Origin: Phoronis australis
Taxonomy: Eukaryota; Phoronida; Phoronidae
Assembly: GCA_002633005.1 (NCBI GenBank)
Contig: NMRA01000069.1
Location: 1,059,786-1,123,785 of the forward strand
Length of the DNA: 64,000 bases
Reading direction: 5' to 3'
The translations under genes were made by a program, and so were the position numbers. Position 1 is the first letter of the stretch. The number at the start of each line of letters is the position of its first letter. Below, one piece after another: positions 25,889-38,113 of the stretch. Below the pieces are notes generated by a model. The model worked only from the letters and a program-made list of their open reading frames with translations, was not told where the DNA came from and searched no databases.

Positions 25889-28800
25889 ATGGAAGAGAGA
25901 AGATCATCAGGAAGGTGAGACGCAATTCCTGGCTTGTTTTGAAATGTGTCGAATTTCCGAAAGTGTTGTAAACCACTTTCATAAGGCACGACTCTGACAC
26001 TGCAAGTGACAGTTGCTTTGGCATTGCTTGAGATGCTGCTGTGTACAGTGGCGTATCCTGGCGGTCTTGGGTTAACTGGAATTCTTCTCTTTGCTTTGTG
26101 CAATAAACTGGCCGTCTTTAAAAAAGACACCACGTGTTTGGTATAGCAACCACTGAATATCTTGGCTACTTTTTGGTGTTTTCTACTTCACTTCAAAAAT
26201 GTATTCAGCGTTTTAACTGTCTTGGTGCACAGGCGTCCTCAGCTTCTGATCGTCCCCAATACACTACATATAATACTACAAGGTATGACACTCCCGACTA
26301 GAAATTCCACGGGTGCTTCACTTCAGCCATCCATATAGCAAACATACAACTCAATAAATTTACACAAAACGGGTTCAACAAACCATGAAGAATTGTTCTT
26401 TCTCCCAATACCATTCACGGTGTCCTGTTATGGCGACTTCGTAAGAAATTCGCAGTCAAAGAACAAAAATGTTCACAAAAAGCCCCCACACACGTCCCTG
26501 GGCCCGTCGAGGTCAAGGACGGTACCGAAATTGCCGGTGAGTTACGGAAGTAGCGACATCGTGACTTTACGCGACAAAGCGGCAATTTCTGTACCGTCCT
26601 TGACCTCGACGGGCCCAGGGAGGACGTGTGTGGGGGCTTTTTGTGAACATTTTTGTTCTTTGACTGCGAATTTCTTACGAAGTCGCCGTAACAGGACACT
26701 GTGAATGGTATTGGAGAAAGAACAATTCTTCATGGTTTGTTGAACCCCTGTTTTGTGTAAATTTATTGAGTTTTATGTTTGCTATGGATGGCTGAAGTGA
26801 AGCACCCGTGGAATTTCTAGTCGGGAGTGTCATACCTTGTAGTATTATATGTAGTGTATTGGGGACGATCAGAAGCTGAGGACGCCTGTGTCTTGGTGTT
26901 GGTGATAATTAGAAAACAACGAAGTTGCAGTATTGGCGCGTTGTGTCCAATCCACAGGCGTCCTCAGCTTCTGATTGGGGGCAATCAGAAGCTATACACT
27001 ACATATAATACTATGTACGAGGTATAACACTCCGGTACTAGAAATTCCACGGATGCTTCGATTCAGCCGTCCATATCAAACACATAACTCAATAAATTGA
27101 CACAAAACAGGGGTTCAACAAACCATGAGCAATTGTTCTTTCTTATAATACCATTCATGGTGTCCTGCTCCAGCGAGTTTGCAAGAAATTCGCAGTCTAA
27201 GCACAAAAATGTTCCCAAAAAGCCCACAAATAGCTCGCACTTTGATGGTTGGAGGTCAAGGACGGTACGGAAATTAACGGTTTGTCACGTAAAGTCGTGA
27301 TGTCGATAACTCTACACTTAGCCGTCCAGCTGTAACTCATTGGTAATTTCCATACCATCCTTGACCTCGAACTGGCAAAGTGCAAGGTATGTGTGGGCTT
27401 TTTGGGAACATTTTTGTGCTTTGATTGCGAATTTCTTGCGAACTCGCTGGAGCAGGAGGACACCGTGAATGGCGAATAGAAAGAACACTTGTACTGTACA
27501 TGGTTTGTTGAACCACTGTTTTGTGTAAATTTATTGAGTTATGCATTTGATATAGGCGGCTGAATCGAAGCACTCGTGGAATTTCTAGATCCGAATGTCA
27601 TACCTTGTAGTATTAAATGTAAGGGACGATCAGAAGCTGAGGACGCCTGTGGTCCAATCTTAGGTCATCAATTCAAGGTCGAGCCCTTCAAAAAGTTCCA
27701 GGTCTGAAAATGTCCGATGCTTATCTTATTTCAAGGCGGCATTCGATATTCTACTTTTAACGTACTAGTACCACAGAGAGCTGAAGCCATCGGCACTTCT
27801 GGACAAAATTTTGCACATTTTGATCACAGCACCATAAGTATAAGTAGGTAAGCATAAAGTAAAACATTTATTCAACTTCGGTGTGGCTTTCACTTTTTTT
27901 GGAAAATTGCTGTTACTAGCTGCTTCCTGCAAAACTTTCGAGATCACCATTATTAGTCAAACAAAGCGGTCCTTTGAGAACCAGGAAATCACTGAATAAC
28001 GGACTGTTATTTAGTGGATGAAACCAGTTTTGCATGTCAGAGACTGCGATGCTCGACCAGTGCCTTCAAAATTTGAACTCCGGCCATTGCTAGCATTTTT
28101 ATAAAAAAGCTTCGCACGAGCATCAGACATGCATCAGCTAGTGCATCTTAGTCCTCTCTGATATTCCCTCACGGTCATTAGCACCTGTGCTACTGTTCTG
28201 TTTCTTAATCTTTCACACAGATGTAAAATTAGCATTTTGTTTACTTACTCCAAGAAATCTCCAGTCACAGATTGAGAAACTCATTTCTTTGTACTCAATG
28301 TGGATGCAGTTTGAACATCTGCTGTGGTACCAGTGTGAAATCCTTGGTTGACAGAGACAAGAAGTACCAATAAAGGGATTTATCCCAGGTTACTGAAGTG
28401 CAGCTGACTTTAAATCTGATCAGTACATGAAAACACAGACAAAAGTGCGTGTCAGTATTTTTCATTGTTTTTCTTTGGGTCTGGAAAAATAATCAAATTG
28501 CAAGAGGATTGAAAAACGGATTGTGTGGTTATACTTTTAAAACCTGGAATAGAAAATTTAAGTCATAGATAAAAGGTTCCGCTGTTCATTTCCTTCAGAA
28601 CTGGGGAAAGTTTAGTGGGTCAATCATTCTCATTTTTACCAAATACGTGCCTTTGGGGTATTTTAAAAAAATTTCCTTCCACACAGTTGTTTTCTGTATA
28701 TCTGGTTCTCATTTGCACAATTTCACTTGACTTTTGACATTTTCATTTAATGTAATCTTTGCTTATTGCTGGCAAAAATAATGGGCAAATAACCCTTATT

Positions 28801-31800
28801 GTGTTAGTTTTGTTTTTTTAAAGGCTTACCCTGTTGCGAATTATGAAAACAGCCAAATATTTTTTAATGTATTAGTCGAGCTTGGAATGTACTCAAATTC
28901 TGTAAATCTTTGTTTGCTAGGAAGTATGGTTCAATTAAAATTTCATTTATCTGTCGAATTGTGAAATAAATGTGTGATGACTTACCATATTGTTTGCAGG
29001 GCTCGTCGACCAATACATCGAAGCTTTGAAGAAGATGGCTGGGAGTGCAGCGTGTGTACGTACAAGAACCCACCAGAGGCCTTCAAGTGTGATATGTGCG
29101 AGTGTCGCAAGGGAACTGCGACGAGGTAACGTCACTTTCTGTCCATGTCTTGTGTTGAATGACATGTTGCACTGATCATTTCTTGCGTGTAATAAAATTC
29201 AGATTTATGAGCATGTTCAACTTGATTTGAATATTAAATTTTCAAAATGATTCCTTTTGATAGCACTTCGTCCGTAATTGAGCTTGTGTATTGCTTTAGT
29301 GAACAGTTCTTATCAACCAAATTCCAGGAACATGGAAACTTTTCCTTACATTTCTTTCAATCCATTTCAATTCAAGGCCATATTTTCATTTTCGATGGTC
29401 ATTTACTCTACTCAGGAGATTTGTACAGGACAGAATCCATGACTGCTTACACATTTTGTGTTAGAGTCTGTCCACTAGCATTGGTGTACAAGCTCAGTGC
29501 AGGATTACTCAGTGTCGCAATTGGACTGACGAGTCTGGTCCGAGTATTCATGAGGTTGGTCATTGCATTGTTTCCGCTTAATGGAATTGTCTTTGTTTCT
29601 GTGCCTACTAGCCAAATATTATTTCAAATAGATTTGCTGAATAGACATTTTCAACTTCCAACCAGGACAATGAATGCTGCCACCAGATGGCACTGAAGGA
29701 AATGTATGTCACACTCTTCTTTTCCAACAGGAAGCCTAGGATCAACCAACAGATAGTCACCATACAACAGGTGGCGCAGCAGTTTGCTCCACCTGCGCCA
29801 AAGAAGGAGAGAAAAGAAACAAAACATAGACAACCAGGGAACAGCAGCAGTAGTACACGCAAGTCCAAGTATGTCAACATATAGGAGGTTTCTCTATTAA
29901 GCCCTGTTCGCACTAGGTGTTTTACCTTAAGGCATATTAATCTTGGAAGGAGTTGTTGACAGCTTTAGAGGAAGGAAGCATCAGTGGCTGTGTAATGAAA
30001 AGTATAGAGTGACCCCTCTGAAGTACCAGGTTATTTGGCCAGATTTTGCTTTCGGTATCGGTCCAGATTTTAGCCAAGCTGTGTTAAACTCATCTTAATT
30101 TTCGCTTTCGTCGTGTTAGGATAATTTCAAGGGATCTTTGTTTACCTCCACGAAGTTCCTTATTGTTCTAAAACACTGTATACTTTTCAAAAGTAAATGT
30201 CTTGTAATCAATTTTATGCATGAAAAATGAGTGCAGAGTTATCACAATTCTATTTAGTGATACGTTTTATCTTCATTCATTAATTTTGAGAACTAGTTTT
30301 CTCCTCTGAATAACGAGCATCAAACTGGTTCTCAAAGTACATGCATAATTGCACATTATATATCCAACTGTTGCCCAATAAGTTAGGGTGAACCTATTTG
30401 CTTACTATTGTTTGCACACCTCACACTCGCACTGAGATCAGATATCTAGACTTTTAGCTAAACAGTGAATCTGCGTGCTGATTCATCAACTCCTCAATAA
30501 ACATGCAATCACAAACTCACAACATCTTATGCAAAACTCGCTTTTAGTGCCTAATAACCTGTCTTGGAACGTACCTAGTTGAATCTATTTTGATGCCCCC
30601 ACATATTTATATGTGGACGCATTATGCCGTCATCTCCGTCCGTCCGTCCGGGCGGTGTCCGGCGTCCGCTGCTTTATCTCCAAAACCCTTTGACATACGT
30701 TCATGAAATTTAGCACATATGTTCCATTCATGAATGGGACGGCATGTGCGAACTTTCGGACGGATCCGACTACCGGTGTGCCCCCTAGTGGCAATTTTAT
30801 TTTTTTACGCTTACCTTTGTACCTTCAAAAGTCCTGAACGGATTTTCATGAAATTTGGTATGTAGGCACCTATTAGTGAGATGACGCTATCCTGCCGTTT
30901 TCAGATGGATTCGACATAGTTTGCGCCACCTTGTGGCCATTTTTAGTGTTTTCAAGTCTGTTTTTGTGCGTCCACCCCTCTATCAACCAAACCGCTCGAA
31001 GGATGATTGTGAAAATTGGCATGTATATGCTTACTATGTAGAGGACGGTTGACGATGATTTTCCGACGATTTCGACTACTGTGGCGCCTCCTAGTGGCAG
31101 TTTTGTTTTTTTGCGCCTATGGCTGTATCTCCTAAACCGTTCGCAGGATCTTTACAAATTGTGTAAGTATATTTATATGATGTTAACAACGGAAGATGAC
31201 GACTTTTGGACGGATCCGACTACCGGTGTGCCCCCTAGTGGCAATTTTAGTTTTTTACGCTTACCTTTGTATCTTCAAAAGTCCTGAACGGATTTTCATG
31301 AAATTTGGTATGTAGGCACCTATTAGTGAGATGACGCTATCCTCCCGTTTTCAGATGGATTCGACATAGTTTGCGCCACCTAGTGGCCATTTTTAGTGTT
31401 TTCGAGTCTGTTTTTGTGCGTCCACCCCTCTATCAACCAAACCGCTCAAAGGATGATTGTGAAAATTGGCGTGTATGTGCTTACTATAAGGAAGACAGCT
31501 GACAATGATTTTCAGACGATTTGGACTACTGTGGCGCCTCCTAGTGGCAGTTTTTTTTTTTTGCGCCCATGGCTGTATCTCCCAAACCGTTTGCAGGATC
31601 TTTACTAAATTTAGCAAGTGTATTTATGTGATGTTGACAACGGACGATGACGACTTTAGGATGATTCTGACTACCGGTATGCCTCTAGTGGCAATTTTAG
31701 TATTTTACATTGACCTCTGTATTTTCATAGGTCTTCAGGTGTATACTTTGTGTTACTTCGTGACTATGAAGGAAAAGTTCCAAGTAGAAATTTGTTTCTG

Positions 31801-32943
31801 GCATTCTAATGCTGTGCTAATCTCGTATGTTGGTAAATTTGTTTTTAATTCTATGTTTCTGTGGTGCTTTAAGCAACTGATGTATAGGATGTGCTTGTAT
31901 TATGAAGATCACTCACATTTTGCCCCTAGCCTATTGAGGAGACAATGACCATGCCTTTCCATTTTGCAAAGTACAACATACTACATATATGCCCTCTACT
32001 GGCCACTTTATGGTACCAATAAACAACCCTAGAAGGATACCGTATGCGGTGCAATTGTGGGCGCATTTCAACGCTCTGCGTTGCTCTTGTTTTGGTCCGT
32101 GCAACGATGGCTTGTTGCGTGTACTCACTGCAGTTAATGTTTCCTCTAAGTGCAAAAAAGTTATAAGTTTTTGCTAATGGGAGGATTTGAAGTGTGAGCT
32201 TAGTGAAGTGCGCAGATGATCATTTCACGCAATGTCCCTCATGCTCACCTCTTGCTTTTTAGCTGTTTGAATTGAGCCTGTGATCAGCACATGAAATTGT
32301 TCCCCTTTTAATAACTGAAATGGAACTTTTATTGTGGTGATATAGCACGGTTTTCAGAATGAATGTGATGTTATTGTGGTCTTGTCTGAATTAATTCCGC
32401 ATTATCGTGCCTCGTCACCTAGTCCTTAAGTGAGAGTTGGCTTTTATGTGGACGCTTTGTCTGGGGCCTTCTGTGAAAATGACGAAAGTTAGTTACCATA
32501 CATAGAAAAATGCAGTATGAAGAGATGGTGAAAAGTCACAAAAATTTTCACAGGATGAATTATAAAAAACCCGACTCATGTTGCGCAAAAAATGTTACAA
32601 ACAAATGTTGCTTAATGTTTACTTTCGTCATAGAAAGTGAAAATATATTGTACAAATACAAGTTATTTACATCAACGTTTTAATTTTCAGACATCCGAGG
32701 TTAAAAAATATTGATAGAAGCAGTGGACAAACTATGGAGGTGACTGTCAATGGTGTTACGGTTGTAGTGACTGACTATAAACTGAAAAAGGAACGTCGGA
32801 CCACTGGCGAAACGTCCAGTGCTAGCCATAGCGGGCCGACATCGCCGCTGGCTAAGGAGGAAATGTCAGACAATAGTGATTCAGTTAGGCTCAGTCATGG
32901 CGTGAAAGACGAACAATTGTCTGGCTCGGAGGATAGCATGTGA
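25889..32943 (+). CDS. RYBP: RYBP/YAF2 homologue, Polycomb (ncPRC1) adaptor
   Basis: Nuclear adaptor that bridges RING1 ubiquitin ligases to DNA-binding factors in non-canonical PRC1 and binds ubiquitinated H2A. Exons: 25889-25914, 29000-29125, 29731-29868 and 32691-32943; phases agree and the product is 180 residues, the size of YAF2. Exon 1 encodes MEERRSSG and is very short. Its assignment rests on a good GTGAGA donor, correct phase and the basic N-terminus usual in the family. Exon 2 encodes a RanBP2-type zinc finger, GWECSVCTYKNPPEAFKCDM (Cys25, Cys28, Cys39, Cys42). Exon 3 encodes KPRINQQIVTIQQVAQQF and a Pro/Lys-rich linker. Exon 4 encodes HPRLKNIDRSSGQTMEVTVN with VTVVVTDYK, the RING1/CBX-binding beta hairpin, then a Ser-rich acidic tail. 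Introns carry two hAT foldback elements and a 450-bp tandem repeat. Confidence 0.93.
26228..26890. mobile_element. Long foldback hAT-like element, copy 1 in RYBP intron 1
   Basis: A 663-bp near-perfect palindrome with ends CACAGGCGTCCTCAGCTTCT and its inverted match. The perfect 8-bp target duplication is TCTTGGTG (26220-26227 and 26891-26898). Nearly the whole length is two long inverted arms meeting near 26555, so similar reading frames appear on both strands. No transposase was found, so it is non-autonomous. The family has two other members in this window. Confidence 0.9.
26953..27651. mobile_element. Long foldback hAT-like element, copy 2 in RYBP intron 1
   Basis: A 699-bp palindrome of the same family with the same terminal sequence and a perfect 8-bp target duplication GTCCAATC (26945-26952 and 27652-27659). 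It lies 62 bp from copy 1. Its arms have diverged more from each other than those of copy 1, so it may be older. No transposase gene. Confidence 0.9.
30590..31720 (+). repeat. 450-bp tandem repeats in the last RYBP intron
   Basis: Two full units and a partial third repeat at a 450-bp offset: CGGATCCGACTACCGGTGTG occurs at 30761 and 31211, and a mutated form at 31661. Each unit contains shorter related modules that share CTAGTGGCAATTTT-like blocks and a following CTCCNAAACCG or ATGAAATTTGG block, so it is a higher-order repeat. The left flank has a GTCCGTCCGTCCG tract (30640). Reading frames in it are not conserved between modules. Confidence 0.85.
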
Positions 32944-34059
32944 TCTCATATGGCTATAATTAAGGAAGGCACGTGTTGGAGAACTTTTGTGAAACAATGT
33001 TGAATTGTGTAGCCACCGGACCACAGTAGTTTTACAGAAAAGTTCATGGAATTTCTTCTCGTAGAAATTTTTGAAGCAAAAGTGTCCAGCTCACTTTTGT
33101 TGATAAATGATTAGTGTTATTTTTTCTTGTTTTCCGAGTTTTAGTCGTAACTTCAATGAAGCCAGGTGAAACTGGACGAAATGTGTGAACTTTTTTAGCA
33201 ACTACTGTACACAGGTAATACGTAGCTGGGCAATAAGTCTACAGAAGGAACGAGATTGTGTGAAAGTCTGTTTTGTATCCAACCATGTATTTTGATGCTC
33301 AACACACAGAGACATTCAGTATTGAATTAGATATAGTCTGAGTGGAAACCTAGCTCACAAGCTATTGCACCTGGCAGTGTGTAGACGGACTGTGAAGAGA
33401 TCAGATACATGGTGGCGGATCTACATGTAGGATGTCGGAACTGAGGGCCAACCACAATTTTTTAAACATAAATTTTGTGTGGTCCATCAATGCGGCATGT
33501 TGTTCGTGTCTTGAGATGCGTGACCCCTTGGCTTCCCCAAGTCAGCCCCTGCTAGTGTTTTGTATATACATATATGTCCTAGAATAGTGAGACTTTGGCT
33601 CTACAGCTTTGAGGAAACCATACGTTGCCATGGTAACATTGTTACTAGGATACGCTCAGGCTTTTTTGTGCTCTACATGTCTCTTTGTTCATGAAATGTG
33701 CTACTGGAACTTCTGCCTATGACGTCAAGGTCTTGTTATTTAAATATCATTCACAGACAGGCTGATCAAAAACATGGCTGACAAACACCATTGTTCATGT
33801 TACCATTGTCCTGCATTCAAGACATATGACTGGCTTGCCTTAAGTATTAAATGTCAAGGTTTGCTTGCCTGGGAGTGATACCGCGCCACGCAGACAGAGA
33901 GTGTCTAGTTACAGAATGCTTTTTGATCTGGATGTGTCATTGGTCTCGAAAAATTGTGCTTCGTGGCTAATCTTTTCCAAGTCATAATTTTGAACGTTCA
34001 CCTTTGAGACTATACCTTCATGAAATTGGAGTCACCGATGAGCAAATAATAGTTATCAA

Positions 34060-34492
34060 CAGCCCCTAGGGGTGGAAACGGTTCCAGGGCCATGCCTCTA
34101 AGTTCCGGCTTTCATTAAGCCCTAGTCCTGGTCCAGAAAACATCAAACTCTTGGTATGAATTCCATACCCTTGCCCTAAACTTCACACGTTCTGAAATAG
34201 CTCCCTGTGACCAATCTCTGTACCTTGTGACCAACTCCAGACTAGAACCATGGGTCCAGATGAAGAGTCTGGTTCCCAACTATGAAGTTTGGCAATTGGG
34301 TAGAGAGAATTTTTAGCTCGCGTGTGGAGTTAATGGGCATGGGTATGGAATACTGTCGTATGGGCTTGGTGCTTGCTTGGCCTTTACTGGTCTGGGACTG
34401 GGGATTACAGGATCATATCTGGAAGTTAGAGACACAGCCATGGAATCGTTGCTGCACCCTTATTTTTTCTGGGACCGTTTCTGTATCCTGGT
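34060..34492. mobile_element. Diverged foldback element
   Basis: The left part (GGTGGAAACGGTTCCAGG, CCATGCCTCTAAGTTCC, CCTAGTCCTGGTCCAG) recurs inverted in the right part (GGTCTGGGACTGGGG, GGAAGTTAGAG, CCATGG, GGGACCGTTTC). No clear target duplication was found, so the ends are approximate. No coding capacity. Confidence 0.5.
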
Positions 34493-35644
34493 ATTTTGTT
34501 TAATATTTCTGTAATTGTTGTTTTTGCTGCTTTGTATTTCAAGTCTTGTCAGTGCTTTATGCTTATTCAAATGGTAAATTGGTCATTGCTAAAAGTGAGG
34601 TGTTGAACAGTTTGTCAAGTAGGAACAAAACTCCCTAATTTGATCTTCGAAAGTTTGTATCGAGATCACACAACTCTTTGGAAATTTAACCTAGTTCATT
34701 CAGACACTTTTTCTAAATTGCTCAGTTTTGAAATACAGTGTCTTTTACCATTAAGGGTTTGCATTTTGTTTTAAAGTGTAGAGTTGAGTTGCACAGAAAC
34801 TGACCCCTCCCTAAGGGTTGATAGTTGTTATGATAAAGACATTGTACTCGAAGTCAAATTCAAAATTATTTTTGGTATTCGCTATTTTTATTTGACCTGC
34901 GTGAAGCAATCGAGAGTAATGGGTCAGGAGTGTTATTGTTTACGCTTGTCAGTTTCTAGTCCAAGGTTGCACTGGATGACCCGTACATTTGGTCTACAAA
35001 CTACTAAAAACTTGAAGTTTCGAGTCAGACTCGAACTGTTGGTCTTAATTCTGTGGTCATCGAAGGCAAACTAGATTGGAAAGTTATTCACATAAGCCGT
35101 TGTGTATTCAAACACAGAATAATAGACTATTGTCTTGAGTTTGCACAAAGGTAGAATAGAAAATGCCCCAAATAAGTTTTTAGTTCGATTTCGAGTAAAA
35201 GATTAGATCCAGGTCCCTGGTTGTTGTAGATATCTTGAAGATGCAGCTCGTGAGTTTGGTGCTATAAGGGTGTCTTCAAAATGGTCATGGTTATAACTTT
35301 CGCGGCAATGGTTGTAAAAAGTCCTTGACTATGAACACTAGTTATTGATTTTAATTAAATTTTCAGAAAGTTATGATCATGCCCATGATTTCGAAACTGT
35401 TAAATATGTGGCAGTTGAAAATGTGTTAGCGGTGTCGGAAATTATTGACAACAAAAATGCACTTTCACGTGAAAATCTGTAAAATTTTGCCTTCATTTAA
35501 ATCTGACATAGCTTCAAGGTAGTCTGTTGAATAACTCTTTTCTGCAGAATGAGCCAAAAATGTAACCTTAATGTACTTTACTTGATCTATTATAGGGATG
35601 AGTCTCATTTTTTTGTTAATAAGCAGAACAATGTAATTTGCACC

Positions 35645-35855
35645 CCCAGTGTCCACGGGCGGGTCCAAGATTTTGAGTAATGGGGGGTCAGGGCACAGGA
35701 ATAACCAGTATTTTGCCTCACACACACGCCCAGCTTAAAAGTGTAGGGATGTAGGGGGTCTCGAATTTTTGGATTTTTGGACCTTATTACTAAAAAAAGT
35801 TTGTTCTAGGCCTATGCATTGTGCATTCACCCCCCAAGCCCCTGGGTGCTAAATA
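35645..35855 (+). repeat. Dispersed repeat, copy 1
   Basis: This shares AGGGCACAGGAATAACCAG, TGTAGGGATG, GGGTCTCGAATTTT and GGCCTATGCATTGT in order with 39494-39830. Both begin with a GGGTCCAAGATTTTGAGT / GGATCCAGGATTTTGAGT block. It is a short interspersed or MITE-like repeat without coding capacity. Confidence 0.75.
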
Positions 35856-36729
35856 AGTAGATTTACATTGACCCTTATTAGTTGACCTCATTAATTGTTG
35901 AATTGTGCTCAGAAGTAGTGTCAATATTGGAGATCATTGGTATCACATAAAAATTATTTCCTATGGCATATTTTTGGGAAAAATCATTCATAAAAATAGT
36001 CTATAATCAGAATGGCAATGTTGTTGAACCAACCTTGTAAGTTGTGGTTCTTTGCTTAAATTTTACCTCAATTTTGTATCTCAGATAACTCCTCACTGAC
36101 CAGTATACAATGTGTCCTTGTGAGTGAGACTTGAGCCACACCTACAAGTGAAGCACGGTTTATTATGACTTTTCGATTTGTTAATGTCTGCATTGCACCT
36201 CACTAATATGCAACAATAAAACTTTATTGCATGCAGAATGAGGAATGTTGGAATAATCTCAATGTAAAAGAACGATTAATCTGGCAGATGGGTAAATGTG
36301 GAAGGCCCACAGAGGTCGCTGTGCTATTCATCGCAGTTGATGATTTTGGCTTCTTCCACGTATCGGAGCTGTGTCAGTGTCAGTAATATTGGTACCGCTC
36401 TTCTCCAAATGAGAAGACAGTGATTGGGAAGGAGTCCATGTGAAATTACTAATAGAAATGAATTTTACCTCCAGTGGTGAAGTTAGATTCGAGTCAGTGC
36501 TACTGTGTGCAGTGTTTTTTGCACATGCTATAGGTACGTGAACAGTGGTCCCGCGACGTGTTTGAATCTGTTACTTTGAGTTCAGCATGTATTTGATTTG
36601 TTCATTTTTATATTTGCATTGTGATGGAAAGCACCTAGGAAATTAAATTGCTGTGAAAATTTGGTGGTGTATTGTCTGAAAAGGCCAAAGAACAAATTAA
36701 TTGTTGAATAAAACATTAAAATTAGTTGG

Positions 36730-37010
36730 TTGAAATGTTTTTATGCGCCCACCTACTTACATGTGGGTACACATTGCTGTCATCTTTTTCTGGGCATCCG
36801 CGGCTGTCTCCTAATGCCCTTGCAGGATCTTATTGAAATTTGGCCGACGACGAGTTTTGCACCGACCCGAATACCGCTGTGCCCCCTAATGACAATTTTA
36901 TTTTTTTTTACGCTTGCCTCTGTAATTTCTGACTTCCGTGACGGATTTCATGAAATTCGGCAAATACGGAGGCGATGACACCATTTCATTTTCAGACGGA
37001 TTTGAGGAAT
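36730..37010 (+). repeat. Dispersed diverged relative of the 450-bp repeat
   Basis: This carries the same opening (ATGCGCCCACCTAC then ACATGTGGGTAC) and the same blocks (ATACCGCTGTGCCCCCTAAT, TTTTACGCTTGCCTC, GGATTTCATGAAATTCGG) as the array at 30590-31720, in single copy. It shows that the array belongs to a dispersed family. Confidence 0.7.
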
Positions 37011-37729
37011 TTGACGCCATCTTTCGTAGCACTCGGAAAGAGTGTACTCCATATGTTAAAGTTTTAGCCAATCAGAGCACGGAAATAGCAGTGATTGGAC
37101 AATGGAGCTTATTTTTGTTGCTACAAAGCATACACGATGTTAGACTCCATCGCCACAATTAATCACCTCCAAACTGATTAGGCCTATCATGATCTCACCC
37201 ACGGGGGGGGGGCTCCAAAGAGCCCCCATTTTGCGAAGTGGGCAATAAGATCCGCCTCAAAAAAACAAAAACTCCGACAAAAAGTAGAAAACGAGACAAA
37301 AGTCCACTACAAAGACAGGAACTACCGAAATTCGACGAATTTACAATTGTTGTATCTGAACGTATCGGCCGTGAGTGTTACTACTAAAAAGTGCACATTA
37401 TCTGTGACGTCACAGTTATAAAGTTTCTCATAATCTCGCGTTATTGTTATAAACTCGCAAAAGGCCTATTCGAGCTCCCCATTTTTAACCAGGCTGCCCG
37501 GGGTGCGCGCATGCCTATGTGCGACAATGTGTAGATACAAAGTGTTAGTCTGTTAAGTATTAAAATAAAATTATCATAACATAATCATATTTATTCAATT
37601 CCACCACATATTACACAAGATATTTAAAATAGTAAGAAGACAGACTGCCAGTACGAGGCTCCTTGAAACTGTGGCGTTTCCATCCAGCTGGAATAAAAGA
37701 GAAAACACATAATTTTGAATTTCCAAATA

Positions 37730-37993
37730 ATGTTGACAGATTCATACATTAAAAATTACACATACAAATTGAACCGAGCATTACGGCGTGTTCCCGTTGC
37801 TCCCAACTTGTTCGATGCTAGAGCCGCCCAAAAACAAGTTGGGAAGTTTACCCCTGTAGCCAATATCTTACACGGACTGGCATTTTTGGTTGGAGGATCA
37901 GCTCTCTTTTGTTCGATAATTGCTCTAATCTCCTATAAGATCAGAGTCTACCCTGACTGGGGTGTGCTGTTCAAAACAAAGGTCAAGTTATAA
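37730..37993 (+). CDS. Hypothetical small single-pass membrane protein (unrecognised ORF)
   Basis: The frame opens at MLTDSYIKNYTYKLNRALRR and runs 87 residues to TAA. It has a basic N-terminal half, one clear hydrophobic segment (about residues 50-72, HGLAFLVGGSALFCSIIALI) and a short basic end KTKVKL. The size and layout resemble small mitochondrial inner-membrane subunits, but I recognise no family. There is no supporting exon structure, so it could also be a terminal exon or a chance ORF. It stands alone between RYBP and the chitin-binding genes. Confidence 0.3.
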   Translation: MLTDSYIKNYTYKLNRALRRVPVAPNLFDARAAQKQVGKFTPVANILHGLAFLVGGSALFCSIIALISYKIRVYPDWGVLFKTKVKL

Positions 37994-38113
37994 CAGATTT
38001 GAACACAAACCAATAACATTTCTGAAATTTTCGTCAAATGGTGATCATATTTAGTTTTTGAATCGCCAAAATCGTTCAACTGCAAACGAATTAACGACAA
38101 TTTATTCTTTCAG

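Larger units (their letters stand above)
32944..37714. other. RYBP 3' UTR and downstream intergenic DNA
   Basis: No further exon was recognised. The RYBP 3' UTR presumably starts here; AATAAA occurs at several places (for example near 36214 and 36706) and none can be chosen. The stretch contains a diverged foldback element, a dispersed GGATCC-ended repeat and one member of the 450-bp repeat family, otherwise AT-rich unique-looking sequence. Confidence 0.45.

Noticed and set aside
26393-27573. Several reading frames with the repeated NSQSKNKN motif on both strands
   Set aside because: They lie in the arms of the foldback elements and mirror each other.
29247-29696. 149-residue plus-strand frame
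   Set aside because: It lies in RYBP intron 2, has a mixed composition and overlaps no splice pattern of its own.
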